Source: Dichotomicrobium sp046543175 (GTDB taxonomy: Bacteria > Pseudomonadota > Alphaproteobacteria > Rhizobiales > Rhodomicrobiaceae). From it: a DNA stretch of 6,199 nucleotides. The notes under the pieces are model-generated. The model was given only the letters and a program-made list of their open reading frames with translations. It was not told the DNA's origin and searched no databases. Both the position numbers and the translations under genes were made by a program. Numbering within the stretch: the stretch's first letter is position 1; each line of letters opens with the position of its first letter. This document shows positions 6,161-6,199 of this stretch, in pieces. Where the stretch lies: the NCBI GenBank assembly GCA_046543175.1, contig JBKGZY010000161.1, forward strand, positions 1-6,199. The letters run 5' to 3'.

Positions 6161-6199
6161 GGTGATCTTGTCGCGTTACGCGCTCGTGGAGCGAATTTG

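Noticed and set aside
6176..6199. Possible last seven codons and TAA stop (6178-6176) of a gene upstream of rlmE on the minus strand
   Set aside because: An upstream gene such as ppx/gppA would fit the order known from relatives, but seven codons cannot identify or confirm it.

Overview
This is a GC-rich stretch of bacterial chromosome with every recognised gene on the minus strand. It reads as a housekeeping region. The codon bias (G/C at third positions), the protein sequences and the gene order rlmE, guaB, RsmB-type methylase, guaA point to an alphaproteobacterium. A bactofilin gene fits a stalk-forming or otherwise shape-patterned lineage such as Caulobacterales or Maricaulales, but the exact taxon is inference.

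Layout in the direction of transcription, from high to low coordinates: rlmE (23S rRNA 2'-O-methyltransferase, 6160-5429) ends at a hairpin that may be a terminator. A bactofilin gene (5302-4826) follows. After a 146-base gap with a candidate promoter and a strong leader hairpin comes guaB (IMP dehydrogenase, 4679-3204). An RsmB/NOP-family RNA m5C methyltransferase (3159-1861) starts 44 bases after guaB and is probably co-transcribed with it. A small single-pass membrane protein of unknown function (1779-1429) is next. Finally guaA (GMP synthase, 1316 to the left edge) has its own candidate promoter and is cut by the window end, so its last roughly 80-90 residues are missing.

GuaB and GuaA catalyse the two consecutive steps IMP to XMP to GMP. 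The two methyltransferases modify rRNA, so the region joins guanine nucleotide supply with ribosome maturation, a common kind of growth-linked grouping. The bactofilin (cytoskeletal polymer) and the small membrane protein do not obviously belong to either theme and are the most individual parts of the window.

I see no mobile element, CRISPR array, tRNA or rRNA gene, toxin-antitoxin pair, phage gene or defence system, and no evidence of an undescribed multi-gene system. The items worth a second look are modest: the unknown membrane protein, the placement of the bactofilin, and the guaB leader structure.
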